Origin: Nonomuraea typhae
GTDB lineage: Bacteria; Actinomycetota; Actinomycetes; Streptosporangiales; Streptosporangiaceae
Assembly (NCBI RefSeq): GCF_009760925.1
Contig: NZ_VRLV01000001.1
Span: 248,001-312,000, forward strand
DNA length: 64,000 nucleotides
Reading direction: 5' to 3'
Positions 7,928 to 15,818 of the stretch are shown here, in pieces. Under the pieces are notes generated by a model, which was not told the origin of the DNA, ran no database searches, and was given only the letters and a program-made list of their open reading frames with translations. Position 1 is the stretch's first letter, and each line of letters begins with the position of its first letter. The position numbers and the translations under genes were made by a program.

Positions 7928-10324
7928 CTAGAGCAACGTCCGCGCCAGGGCGCCGATCGGCGGCCGGGTGGCCAGGAGCTGGCGCAACGCCTCCTCCTCG
8001 GCCAGCCCGGCCTCGGCCATCGCCCGCGCCCACCCGTCGCCGTCACACGCCTGCGCCGTCTCCTCCAGCCGCTCCAGTACGGTCGCCCCCGGATGAGCCT
8101 CGCGGGCCAGCGCCCACAGCAGATGCGGCCACCTGACCGTCAGCGCCGCCACCTTCGCCACACACGCGTCCCCGTGGTGCGGCTCACCGGCCAGATGCCG
8201 CCGATAGGTGATGAACGAGTAGAACCGGAACACGTTGAGATACCGCTTCACCTCGCGCGGATTGGTGAGGTTCAGCGCGGGCAGCGCCGTCTCCAGCGCC
8301 CGGCAGGCCCGCTCGTCGCTGTAGAGCTCGTCGAAGATCCGGTCGGCGGCCCGCGCCGCCGCCTCCCACGCGTCCGCGCCCAGGCCCGCCTGCGCGCTGC
8401 GGGCCGCCTGGTCGAGGGTCTCGATCGTCGGCGACAGGTCGCGGATCGCGTTCTCCAGCCGGTCGACCAGCTCCGCGCGCGGCTCCGGCGGCGCCTCGGA
8501 CCGCTCCCGCCGGGCCGGCGTCCCCACGCCCAGCACCTCCCTGACGTACTCCGGCACGCCGTCGTCCAGCGAGGGCACGCTCAGCGGAAGCTGCACGATC
8601 TTCTCCAGGAACCGCCAGCCCAGCCGCGCGGCGCACTCGTCAGGCAGCGCCCCCACCAGCTCGCGATAGGCCAGCCCCACGTGCGCCGCCACCACCTCCG
8701 GCTCCATCCCCAGCACGAAGACGCAGTTGCCGAACTCGCCCGCCACGAACAGGTTGATCGCCTCGATCACCTGCGCCACCGTGCCCGGCGAGCAGCGGTC
8801 CAGGTCGTCCACGAACACCACCAGCGGATGCTCCTCGCTGGCCACCAGGTCCAGCACCCGCCGCATGTCCCCCTGGACCAGGTGCAGCAGCCCGGCCTGG
8901 TCGCGATAGCCCTGGTCAGGCATCCCGAAGTGGGCCATCAGCGGATCCGGCTGACGCACCAGGCTGCCGAACGCCCCATCGGCGGACTCGGCCAGGAACC
9001 TGGCCATCCGCATCACCCCGGCCCCCACGGAGGCCAGGCAGCCGGCCGACGCGACGGCCGCCGCCGTACCGCCGAGGGCGGGAACCAGCGCGCTCGCCGC
9101 CGCGCAGGCGGCCGTGACCAGGGCGGTGGCCAGCAGCCCGAGCGCCACCGGGGCCAGGCGGGTCAGCGCCAGCCAGTACAGCCGGCGGCGCACCGCCTCG
9201 GTGTCGATGCGCGACAGGTTCAGCTCCAGCCAGAAGCGCTCGCGCTCGGCGGCCGGCAGCCGGCCGGTGATCTGGGTGATGATCTCGTGCGCGAGCCCGG
9301 CCCAGACCTGCTCGCCGCTCTGGTACATCCACGGGTTGAACCAGACCGTGGGCCGCCAGCCCGCGTCGGCGGGGGTGTCGGCGCACGCGTCCTCCTGCGG
9401 CCGCCCGCGCAGCCGGCCCAGCACGTCGGCGTTGGTCGGTCTCGCGGTACGGCGGCGCAGCCGCAGTTCGCCGGAGCCCGGCGGGTCCAGGAGGTGGCGG
9501 ACCATGCGCATGAGCGAGGTCTTGCCCGCGCCCCACGGGCCCTTGATGCCGATGGTCAGCGGAGGAGAGGTGTCGCGGTGCCGCAGGAACGCGGCGATGG
9601 CCTCCGCGTAGACCCGGTGGCCGAGCCGGTCGTCCAGCGTCCAGCGGTCGGAGGCCAGCAGGGTGCGCGGCCGTACCGCCCGGCGCTGCGCGTCCTGCCT
9701 GCGCCGGGCGGGGTCGGCGGTGATCCGCCGGCCGGTGCCCACCGCCACGCCGCCGATGTCGCCGTGGCTGAACAGCATGGCCGTCAGCCCGGACCCCGCG
9801 TACTTCCTGGCCGCCAGCTCGTGCAGGTCGCGGACGGTGACCGGGCCGTCGGCGGCCAGCAGCGCCTCGGCCAGCACTCCGGTGAGATCGGGGGCGCCCC
9901 CGGGCCGCCGCGCGGTGGAGTCCAGGGAGGCGGTCAGCGCCGCCGCCGCGATCGGCGGGTCGCCCGGCACGTTCAGCCGCGCCTCGCCGTCCCCGTTGAG
10001 CACCCAGCCGAAGTCCACGACCAGCAGCAGGGCCGCCGCGGGCGAGTCGCCGAGCCGGGCGCCGAAGTCCACGATCAGCCGCGTGAACGCGCTCGGCGCC
10101 CACGCCGCGCCCGAGGGCCAGCGCACCAGCAGCAACTCGCCCGGCAGCGCCGCGGCCAGGAACGCGGCCAGCTCGGCCGGCTTCGCGTCGGCGGACTCCA
10201 CGGTGCGCACGTCGAAGCCGGTCGCCCGCAGCGCCGCGGCCAGCCGCGGGGCCGACGGCGTCCCGTCGAGGTAGACCAGGGCCCGGCGTGCTTTGATCGC
10301 CGGTGCCACCCGAACTGCAGTCAT
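7928..10324 (-). CDS. KAP family P-loop NTPase with N-terminal caspase-like region
   Basis: A 798-residue protein. Walker A (GPWGAGKT, residues 262-269) and Walker B (LVVFVDDLD, 501-509) are split by an insert carrying hydrophobic membrane segments (about 385-435), the arrangement typical of KAP NTPases. The N-terminal 200 residues resemble the order of strands in a caspase-like peptidase (LLLVVDFG strand, LTAS strand, then a VTVRDLHEL helix), but the catalytic Cys/His pair is not visible, so this would be a degenerate copy. KAP proteins are linked to membrane-associated signalling and, in some bacteria, anti-phage defence; a role here is not shown. It is a single gene and meets the Dps gene tail to tail. 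Confidence 0.8.
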   Translation of the reverse strand: MTAVRVAPAIKARRALVYLDGTPSAPRLAAALRATGFDVRTVESADAKPAELAAFLAAALPGELLLVRWPSGAAWAPSAFTRLIVDFGARLGDSPAAALLLVVDFGWVLNGDGEARLNVPGDPPIAAAALTASLDSTARRPGGAPDLTGVLAEALLAADGPVTVRDLHELAARKYAGSGLTAMLFSHGDIGGVAVGTGRRITADPARRRQDAQRRAVRPRTLLASDRWTLDDRLGHRVYAEAIAAFLRHRDTSPPLTIGIKGPWGAGKTSLMRMVRHLLDPPGSGELRLRRRTARPTNADVLGRLRGRPQEDACADTPADAGWRPTVWFNPWMYQSGEQVWAGLAHEIITQITGRLPAAERERFWLELNLSRIDTEAVRRRLYWLALTRLAPVALGLLATALVTAACAAASALVPALGGTAAAVASAGCLASVGAGVMRMARFLAESADGAFGSLVRQPDPLMAHFGMPDQGYRDQAGLLHLVQGDMRRVLDLVASEEHPLVVFVDDLDRCSPGTVAQVIEAINLFVAGEFGNCVFVLGMEPEVVAAHVGLAYRELVGALPDECAARLGWRFLEKIVQLPLSVPSLDDGVPEYVREVLGVGTPARRERSEAPPEPRAELVDRLENAIRDLSPTIETLDQAARSAQAGLGADAWEAAARAADRIFDELYSDERACRALETALPALNLTNPREVKRYLNVFRFYSFITYRRHLAGEPHHGDACVAKVAALTVRWPHLLWALAREAHPGATVLERLEETAQACDGDGWARAMAEAGLAEEEALRQLLATRPPIGALARTLL

Positions 10325-10449
10325 GATGCGGAATGTGCCGAGTCTGCAGTCCCTGTGGCCCCAGGTTTGCGGAGAGTTTGGACTTGCGAGTACCTCCCAT
10401 TCACGTCGGTGCGGTCGACTAACGTGGCATCGACAGGGAGGGGCCCCAC

Positions 10450-11484
10450 ATGGTGCGCAGAACCCTTCTCCACGCGGGCGCCGTCGTCACGGTGGGCACG
10501 ATCTCTCAGGGCACCGCCCACGCGGGCGCCGGTCCCTATGGGCCGCTGCTGCCGCCGGATGCCGACGGGCTGGCGTTGCCGCGGGGGTTCACCGGCCGGA
10601 TCGTGGCCAGGAGCGGGCGGAAGGTCGCCGGTCTGACCTGGCACGCCGCGCCCGACGGCGGAGCCTGCTTCCCCGACGGATCCGGGTGGATCTACGTCTC
10701 CAACGCGGAGGTCCCGCTGCTGGGCGGGGCCTCGGCGGTGCGCTTCCGCGCGGACGGCTCGGTCTGCGCGGCCTACCGGATCCTGTCGGGCACCAGCCTG
10801 AACCGCGCCGGGGGCGCCACCCCCTGGCACACCTGGCTGTCCTGCGAGGCGACGGAGCGCGGGCGGGTGTTCGAGTGCGACCCGTACGGCGAGCGGGCCG
10901 CCCGCCCGCGCCTGGCCATGGGGCGCTTCCGGCACGAGGCGGTGGCCTGCGACCCGGAGCGGGAGGCCGTCTACCTCACCGAGGACGAACCCGACGGCTG
11001 CTTCTACCGCTTCCGCCCCCGCGACTGGGGCGACCTGACGGAGGGCGCGCTGGAGGTGCTGACCGCGGGCGGCGGCTGGCGCGCGGTGCCCTATCCGGCC
11101 GCCCCCTCGGAGCCCACCCGCTACCAAGTGCGTGACGCCCTGCGGTTCAACCGGGGCCGGGCCTGTCACTTCGTGGACGGCGTCTGCTTCTTCACCACCA
11201 GGGGCGACGACCAGGTCTGGTCCTACGACGGCGCCCTCCACCGGCACGAGGCGATGAACGGTCCGCTGTTCGTGGCCCAGGACGGCGCCATGGAGATCGA
11301 CGTGATCACCCGCGACGGCGCCGTCGCCCCCTTCGCCCGCCTGGCCGGGCGCCGCGGGGCGGAGCTGGCCGGGCCGGCCTTCAGCCCGGACGGCGGGCGC
11401 CTCTACTTCTCCTCCAGGCGGCGCGGCAGCGGCGTGGCCGCCGGCCAGGTCTTCGAGGTCAGCGGGCCGTTCGAGCGCGGATAG
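10450..11484 (+). CDS. PhoX/DUF839 family secreted protein
   Basis: A 344-residue protein resembling the beta-propeller of PhoX alkaline phosphatases (DUF839), seen in blocks such as CEATERGRVFECDPYG, FRHEAVACDPER and YLTEDEPDGCFYRF. The N-terminus (MVRRTLLHAGAVV, then TAHA) carries a twin-arginine and an AxA cleavage site, fitting Tat export. It is shorter than classical PhoX (about 500-700 residues), so phosphatase activity is uncertain. GGGAGG precedes the ATG. It is divergent from the KAP NTPase gene. Confidence 0.8.
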   Translation: MVRRTLLHAGAVVTVGTISQGTAHAGAGPYGPLLPPDADGLALPRGFTGRIVARSGRKVAGLTWHAAPDGGACFPDGSGWIYVSNAEVPLLGGASAVRFRADGSVCAAYRILSGTSLNRAGGATPWHTWLSCEATERGRVFECDPYGERAARPRLAMGRFRHEAVACDPEREAVYLTEDEPDGCFYRFRPRDWGDLTEGALEVLTAGGGWRAVPYPAAPSEPTRYQVRDALRFNRGRACHFVDGVCFFTTRGDDQVWSYDGALHRHEAMNGPLFVAQDGAMEIDVITRDGAVAPFARLAGRRGAELAGPAFSPDGGRLYFSSRRRGSGVAAGQVFEVSGPFERG

Positions 11485-11488
11485 CGGC

Positions 11489-11904
11489 TCAGGCCACCGG
11501 GTGCGGCGGCGCGGCGGCCCAGCTCGCCCGGCGCGTCTCCTGGAAGGCCGTGATCTTCCAGATGACGGGGGCGGCCAGAGCGGCGGCCACCACGTACAGC
11601 CCGATGCTGAGCACGTCGAACCTGGCCGCCCTGGCCGGCGCCTCCGGGTCGTCGCCGGTGAAGAACAGCCGGGCGGTCACGTTGGAGACCCAGCCGGCGC
11701 AGAACCACGCCACCCACCAGGCCCAGATCAGGCCGGAACGGCGGGCGCGGGCGAAGCCCTCGTCCGGCACGCCGCCGGGCTTGGAGGGCGTCCAGATGTC
11801 GTCGACGATCATTTTGGGGAACCAGAGGCTGATGACGGGCACGACCCACCCGAGGTGACGTGGGCGCGGGCGATGTCGTCGTCGGACATGCGGTGATCGG
11901 TCAT
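11489..11904 (-). pseudogene. Broken DUF4328 membrane protein gene
   Basis: The frame ending at 11489 encodes the second half of a DUF4328 protein (GWVVPVISLWFPKMIVDDIW, then two membrane helices), but it has no good start: only a GTG at 11842 inside the conserved block. A well-placed ATG at 11904 overlaps the stop of the upstream gene by 4 bases (ATGA) and begins MTDHRMSDDDIARAH, yet that frame stops after about 30 codons. The two pieces are in different frames and the first membrane helices of the family are missing, so this looks like a frameshift plus internal deletion. If the remnant is translated from 11842 it would give a 117-residue membrane protein. Confidence 0.55.
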
Positions 11905-12464
11905 GATCTCCAATCCTCGGGGATCAGGTCGCGGAAGGCGCCCCGCCGTACCGCGACGTAGCCGACGACGCCCGCCCAGGCGAGCCCCAGCAGGAGGCAG
12001 ACGATGGCGTACGTGCGGGCGGAACCGGCGGCCGCCTCGCTGCGGGAGACGTACTCGGCGGCCGAATAGACGTTCGTGCCGTTCACCGTGGCGCCCACGG
12101 CGTGGATCTGGTTGCCCGAGTCCGGGTGGCGGGCGCCGGAGGTGAACGCCTCCTCGGGGTCCTCCAGGATCTCCAGGCGGACCCCGGCCCCTGCGGCGAC
12201 GCCCCCGGCGGGGGTCGTGTCCAGGCGGAAGGTGACGTTCTGGGGGCGGCCGGTCAGCGTGAGGACGTAGTCGACGCGGGTGGTCGCGCGGTTGCCCGCG
12301 CCGACGCTGGTCCGCTTGGTGTCGCTCGTGGCGACGGTGCCTTGCACGACGTGCACGGCGGACATCGCGAACGCGGGCGCGCTCTGGCTCGCGCGGGTGA
12401 ACTGGAACAGGGCGAAGCCCAGCAGAATCAGGCCGGGCATCAGCCAGGAGACGTACGACCGCAC
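11901..12464 (-). CDS. Two-helix membrane protein, DUF3592-like
   Basis: A 187-residue protein with an N-terminal membrane helix (about 7-25), an extracytoplasmic domain rich in beta strands (about 35-140) and a C-terminal helix (about 145-170) followed by a basic tail. The middle part resembles DUF3592, a family of unknown function. Its stop overlaps the ATG of the broken DUF4328 gene, showing the two were once an operon. No catalytic motif was found. Confidence 0.65.
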   Translation of the reverse strand: MRSYVSWLMPGLILLGFALFQFTRASQSAPAFAMSAVHVVQGTVATSDTKRTSVGAGNRATTRVDYVLTLTGRPQNVTFRLDTTPAGGVAAGAGVRLEILEDPEEAFTSGARHPDSGNQIHAVGATVNGTNVYSAAEYVSRSEAAAGSARTYAIVCLLLGLAWAGVVGYVAVRRGAFRDLIPEDWRS

Positions 12465-12492
12465 CGGGCGACTATCTCACACCCCGATCAAG

Positions 12493-12524
12493 GAGGCCGC
12501 CGCGCCCGATGGCACGGCGGCCTC
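12493..12524. terminator. Hairpin after the CopC-like gene
   Basis: Perfect 10-base arms (12493-12502 and 12515-12524, GAGGCCGCCG/CGGCGGCCTC) with a 12-base loop, 6 bases beyond the CopC stop codon at 12530. No U-tract follows. Confidence 0.65.
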
Positions 12525-12529
12525 GCGTG

Positions 12530-13147
12530 CTACTCGGGGGTGCCCCGGCGCCTGGTGACGACGAAGGTACCGATGCCCAGGACCACGAGCGCGGCCAGCA
12601 CCAGCCACACCCAGCCGGGCAGGCCCTGGCTGGGCTGCTCGCTAGCCGCCTCCGTCGTCTCCGGGGTCTGCACGGCCTCGGAGGTCGCGGGAGTCTGCGG
12701 GGCGGACGCCTCAGGGGTGGACGCCTCAGGAGTGGACGCGCCGCCGGTGGACGCCTCGGGGGTCGGCGTCTCGGCGGGGGGCGGCGGGGGAGTGAAGGTG
12801 AAGGGGATCTCGCCCACGATCGGGTGACCGTCGGAGGAGACCACCCGCCAGCCGATCACGTACTTGCCCGGAGCGGGCGGAGTGGGCACCTTGGCGGTGA
12901 CGATCTTGCCGTCGGCGACCGGCTTGGCCAGCTCGACCGCCTTGCCCTTGGCGTCGTGCAGCACGACGAACGGCATGCGGATGCGGGCGGTGAACTCCAG
13001 CTCGATCTCCTCCAGCGCCTTCACCTTGGCGTTCTTGGAGGGGGAACTGGCCTTGAGGCCGTCGTGGGCCAGAGCGGCGGGGGCGGACAGGAACAGCAGA
13101 AGACCGCACGTCACGGCGGTTACGACAGTACGCGGCAGAAACGCCAT
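12530..13147 (-). CDS. CopC domain copper-binding protein, membrane anchored
   Basis: A 205-residue exported protein. The signal peptide ends at ALA, so the mature chain would begin with His (HDGLKASSP), the N-terminal copper ligand typical of CopC. The CopC beta barrel covers about residues 33-125, with a second conserved histidine in SSDGHPIVGE. A Pro/Thr/Glu-rich spacer and a C-terminal membrane helix with a basic stop-transfer tail follow, so the domain is held on the outer face of the membrane. An ATG at 13159 is in frame, but GGAG 6 bases before the ATG at 13147 favours the latter. Confidence 0.88.
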   Translation of the reverse strand: MAFLPRTVVTAVTCGLLLFLSAPAALAHDGLKASSPSKNAKVKALEEIELEFTARIRMPFVVLHDAKGKAVELAKPVADGKIVTAKVPTPPAPGKYVIGWRVVSSDGHPIVGEIPFTFTPPPPPAETPTPEASTGGASTPEASTPEASAPQTPATSEAVQTPETTEAASEQPSQGLPGWVWLVLAALVVLGIGTFVVTRRRGTPE

Positions 13148-13257
13148 CGATGGCTCCATGGGAGAAACCCGGCCGGGCCGCGAGGGCGCGGCCGGGAGAC
13201 CGGAAGGCCGCCTCGCCCGTGAAAGGCGAGCGCCCGTGGACTCGTCGGCGCCGGGGT

Positions 13258-13806
13258 TCAGCCGGCGCGGAGGAGCACGGGCGGGCCGCGCCTCGGCACC
13301 GCCGTGGTGAAGTCCCTTGACCGGTGGAGCCCGGCGTCATCCCGGGGTACGGCCGGCCGTACCGGTGCCGGCGGCTCCAGCGGCTTGGTGATCAGGAGCA
13401 GGCGGAACGGCTCGGCCGCCCACAGCCGCAGGATCGCCCAGGCGGCGCGCTCGCCGCGGTGCAGCCACCACCCGGTCAGCAGCGCGACCGTCAGGTGGAC
13501 CAGGGGCATGCCGAGGTTCAGGTGGCCGTGTCCGGCGATGGGCTCCGGGGCGTCGGTGAAGAGCTCGTGGAGCACGATCTGGGTGCCCGCGGTGGCGGCC
13601 AGGACCGTCTCGCGGGATCGTTCGCGGCCGTTGAGGGTCCAGGCCAGGGCCAGCGCGGCGCCCGCGCCGAGCAGCAGAGGCGTCGCCGTGATCCGGGCGC
13701 CTCCGGCGAACAGGTGCCCACCGGCCGAGACCGCGACGCAGACCATGGCGAACACGGCGGCGCGGACTAGTCGGAGAACGGGATCCCTGGGGGACACATA
13801 CGACAT
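13258..13806 (-). CDS. Multi-pass membrane protein beside CopC gene
   Basis: A 182-residue protein with about four membrane helices (around residues 15-30, 43-58, 72-85 and 100-120). It contains histidines near or in the membrane segments (HLFAGG, IVLHELF, HGHLNLGMPLVHL), which is suggestive of metal handling given the downstream CopC gene but proves nothing. The start at 13806 is chosen because the upstream in-frame extension is unlike membrane-protein sequence and runs into the tandem repeats. It is 110 bases upstream of the CopC gene on the same strand. Confidence 0.65.
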   Translation of the reverse strand: MSYVSPRDPVLRLVRAAVFAMVCVAVSAGGHLFAGGARITATPLLLGAGAALALAWTLNGRERSRETVLAATAGTQIVLHELFTDAPEPIAGHGHLNLGMPLVHLTVALLTGWWLHRGERAAWAILRLWAAEPFRLLLITKPLEPPAPVRPAVPRDDAGLHRSRDFTTAVPRRGPPVLLRAG

Positions 13807-13843
13807 TTTGCCACCCCGAATCCACTTGGCGGGGCGCTCGCGC

Positions 13844-14042
13844 CTCGCAATGCCATCCAAGGGCGGGTTGCGCATGCCTCGCGATGCCGTTGGAGGGAGG
13901 GGCGTGGGGCTCTCGCGATGCTGTTGGAGGGAGGGGCGTGGGGCTCTCGCGATGCCATGGGAGAGAGAGGTACGGGGTCTCGCGATGCCATCAGAGGAAA
14001 GGCGTGGGGCCTTGCGAGGCCATGAGGGGGAGGGCTGAGAGC
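13844..14042. repeat. Degenerate 34-bp tandem repeat array
   Basis: About six copies of a 34-base unit (CTCGCGATGCCGTTGGAGGG followed by AGGGGCGTGGGGCT) start at 13844, 13878, 13912, 13946, 13979 and 14011; the last two are 33 and 32 bases apart. The unit is not a multiple of three and the array is in all-frame junk, so it is non-coding. It fills most of the gap between 13806 and 14080. Confidence 0.8.
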
Positions 14043-14079
14043 GCGGCGGGCCCGTGGGGAGGCTCGCCGCGCTGCCGGG

Positions 14080-14388
14080 TCAGCGCTTGTTGATGCGGAG
14101 GGAGACGATCGTGCCGGGCGGCAGCCCGGCCTCGGAGACCTGACCGGCGGGAACCCACGGGCCGACGTTGGCGACCCACCCGACGGCCGGGTTGACGTGC
14201 AGGACGGTGACGGCGACCTGGTGCTCGCCGGTCCCGGTCGCGCAGTAGGAGGCGACTCTGTTGACGGCGGGCTGGCTGGTGGTGCAGTTCTCGGGGATCG
14301 CATGGGCGGCGGGGGAGGCGCCCATGAGCACGGCGGTCGCGAGCAGCGTGGAGCTTGCGAGGGCGACTGCCCGCTTCCTGGATCTCAC
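14080..14388 (-). CDS. Small secreted protein of unknown function
   Basis: A 102-residue protein with a clear Sec signal peptide (basic RSRKRAVAL start, hydrophobic core, cleavage near AAHA). The mature part of about 70 residues has two cysteines (NCTTSQ and SYCATG) that could form one disulfide, and no recognised domain. It is transcribed alone, behind a 17-base palindrome at 14407-14423. Confidence 0.65.
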   Translation of the reverse strand: MRSRKRAVALASSTLLATAVLMGASPAAHAIPENCTTSQPAVNRVASYCATGTGEHQVAVTVLHVNPAVGWVANVGPWVPAGQVSEAGLPPGTIVSLRINKR

Positions 14389-14406
14389 CGGGGGTCTCGC
14401 TTTCTC

Positions 14407-14423
14407 TTAGGAAACTTTCCTAA
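14407..14423. promoter_or_regulatory. TTAGGAAA-C-TTTCCTAA operator-like palindrome
   Basis: A 17-base palindrome with perfect 8-base arms lies 19 bases upstream of the small secreted protein start. Its AT content stands out in this DNA. Motifs of the TTAGGAAA/TTTCCTAA type are recalled in front of secreted hydrolase genes in actinomycetes, but the binding protein here is not known. Confidence 0.5.
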
Positions 14424-14496
14424 AAGTGAAGGCGGGCCCCGGTGCCACCGTCAAGAGCGTTCCGGCAGGCCGGGAAATCGTTGTGCTCGGGCACAC

Positions 14497-14522
14497 GGCG
14501 GCCCCGCGGAAACGGGGCCGCC
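14497..14522. terminator. Hairpin between carboxypeptidase and secreted protein genes
   Basis: Perfect 10-base arms (GGCGGCCCCG at 14497-14506, CGGGGCCGCC at 14513-14522) with a 6-base loop, downstream of the carboxypeptidase stop at 14608 on the minus strand. Confidence 0.6.
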
Positions 14523-14534
14523 GCCCTGGCCCGG

Positions 14535-14665
14535 CGGCCGAGCGACCTTCGGCGTGCCCCGGCCGGGCGCGACCCTCGGTGCCAGCGGCCGGGTGCCGCC
14601 TTCGGCGTCAACGGCCGGGTGCCACCTTTGGCATCAGCGGCCGGGTGTGACCCTCTTGCAGCCGG
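14535..14665. repeat. 26-bp tandem repeat crossing a stop codon
   Basis: Units beginning with GGCCGGG recur at 14561, 14587, 14613 and 14639, exactly 26 bases apart, with a weaker copy at 14536. The array runs from the intergenic region into the last codons of the carboxypeptidase gene, so the protein's C-terminal tail and stop codon (14608-14610) are made of repeat sequence. Confidence 0.75.
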
Positions 14666-15501
14666 GTCCACCGCTCGGCCGCCGCGCTCAGCCGTTCGCC
14701 CGCCTCGAGCGCGGCGTGCTTGGCCGCCACCGGATTGGTCCCCGCCGCCTGGCCGAGCACGACGCCGTACACCAGCCGGCCCCGCAGCCTGGCCGCCCAC
14801 ACCAGGTTGCCGCCCGCCGCGGTGCCGGAGCCGGTCTTGATGCCGATGACGCCGTACCGGCCCAGCAGGGTGTTGGTGTTGGGCAGCCGCCTGGTGTCGC
14901 CGGGGACGGCGGTCTCGCGCTCGGCCACCACCTCGCGGAAGACGGCCTGACGCATGGCCGCCTTGGCCAGGACGAGCTGGTCGGCGGCGGTGCTCACGGT
15001 GGAGTCCTCGTTGCCGCTGGCGCCGGTGTAGCGGGTGGCGGCCATGCCGAGGCGGCGGGCGGCGGCGTTCATCTTGGCGGTGAACCGCTGCTCCGACCCG
15101 GCGTCCCAGCGGGCCAGGAGGCGGGCGGCGTTGTTGCCGGACGGCACCAGCATCAGCTCCAGCATGCGGCGCAGCCGTATCCGCTGACCGGCCCTGACCG
15201 GGACGGTCGACTCCTGGAGCGAGTGCGCCTCGTCCTGCGCGGTCTGGTCCACCTGGATGAGCGGCCCGTCCTCGCCGGGGCGCAGCGGGTGCTCCTGGAG
15301 GATCACGTACGCCGTCATGACCTTGGTGACGCTCGCGATGGGCACCGGCGTGGAACCGCCGCTGGACCCGAGGCTGCCCAGGCCCTCGGCCTCCATGGCC
15401 GCCTGCCCCTGGTCCGGCCAGGGCAGCGACGGCAGGGAGGCGGCCGACGACGTGGCCGCGCACCCGGTCGCCAACAGGATGAAAACCATGAGAAGTCGCA
15501 T
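14608..15501 (-). CDS. D-alanyl-D-alanine carboxypeptidase family lipoprotein
   Basis: A serine peptidase of the DacA/PBP5 class, which trims the terminal D-Ala from peptidoglycan stem peptides outside the cell. The three active-site motifs are in order: SVTK near residue 60, PSGNN near 120 and KTGSG near 220. A lipobox (LLATGC) at the N-terminus predicts a lipid-anchored protein. It is short, about 297 residues, and lacks the extra C-terminal domain of PBP5. The ATG at 15501 is preferred over a GTG at 15510; neither has a good ribosome site. The last residues are encoded by the 26-base repeat array, so the tail is probably non-native. Confidence 0.87.
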   Translation of the reverse strand: MRLLMVFILLATGCAATSSAASLPSLPWPDQGQAAMEAEGLGSLGSSGGSTPVPIASVTKVMTAYVILQEHPLRPGEDGPLIQVDQTAQDEAHSLQESTVPVRAGQRIRLRRMLELMLVPSGNNAARLLARWDAGSEQRFTAKMNAAARRLGMAATRYTGASGNEDSTVSTAADQLVLAKAAMRQAVFREVVAERETAVPGDTRRLPNTNTLLGRYGVIGIKTGSGTAAGGNLVWAARLRGRLVYGVVLGQAAGTNPVAAKHAALEAGERLSAAAERWTRLQEGHTRPLMPKVAPGR

Positions 15502-15510
15502 ACAGGACAC

Positions 15511-15818
15511 GATGGGCGGGGCGCGTGTCTCCCCGGCCGTGGCCGCGTTTCCGGCGGAGCTCGGCTACATCTCAACCGTGTATCGGTCCACCAGGTCCGA
15601 GCCGGCCTTCGTGGCCTGCCTCTTTGCCCCCTATGGTGATCAATCCGGAGAAGTGCGGTGAATGATCACCTATCCCGCTAATAGACGGGAATTTCACATT
15701 TCCCATGCGGACCGGCTCTGTATCGGTAAGATCTGGCGCCGAGAATAGGGGAGGACTCGAAAGTGGCTATCTCAGATCAATAAATTCGGATACCCCCAAA
15801 ACACTGGAGCGCCGAACA
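15511..15818 (+). promoter_or_regulatory. Leader region of the beta-helix protein gene
   Basis: This 308-base gap has no convincing gene. It contains an inverted repeat, GGTGATCA (15635-15642) with TGATCACC (15663-15670), and possible pairing of GATCTG near 15729 with CAGATC near 15771. The region is AT-richer than its surroundings. No known riboswitch consensus was recognised. Confidence 0.35.

Noticed and set aside
13844..14042. Possible CRISPR array
   Set aside because: Units are contiguous and near-identical with no unique spacers, no conserved palindromic repeat ends and no cas genes.
15635..15805. Riboswitch (c-di-AMP or c-di-GMP type) before the beta-helix gene
   Set aside because: Stems are present but neither consensus core could be matched.
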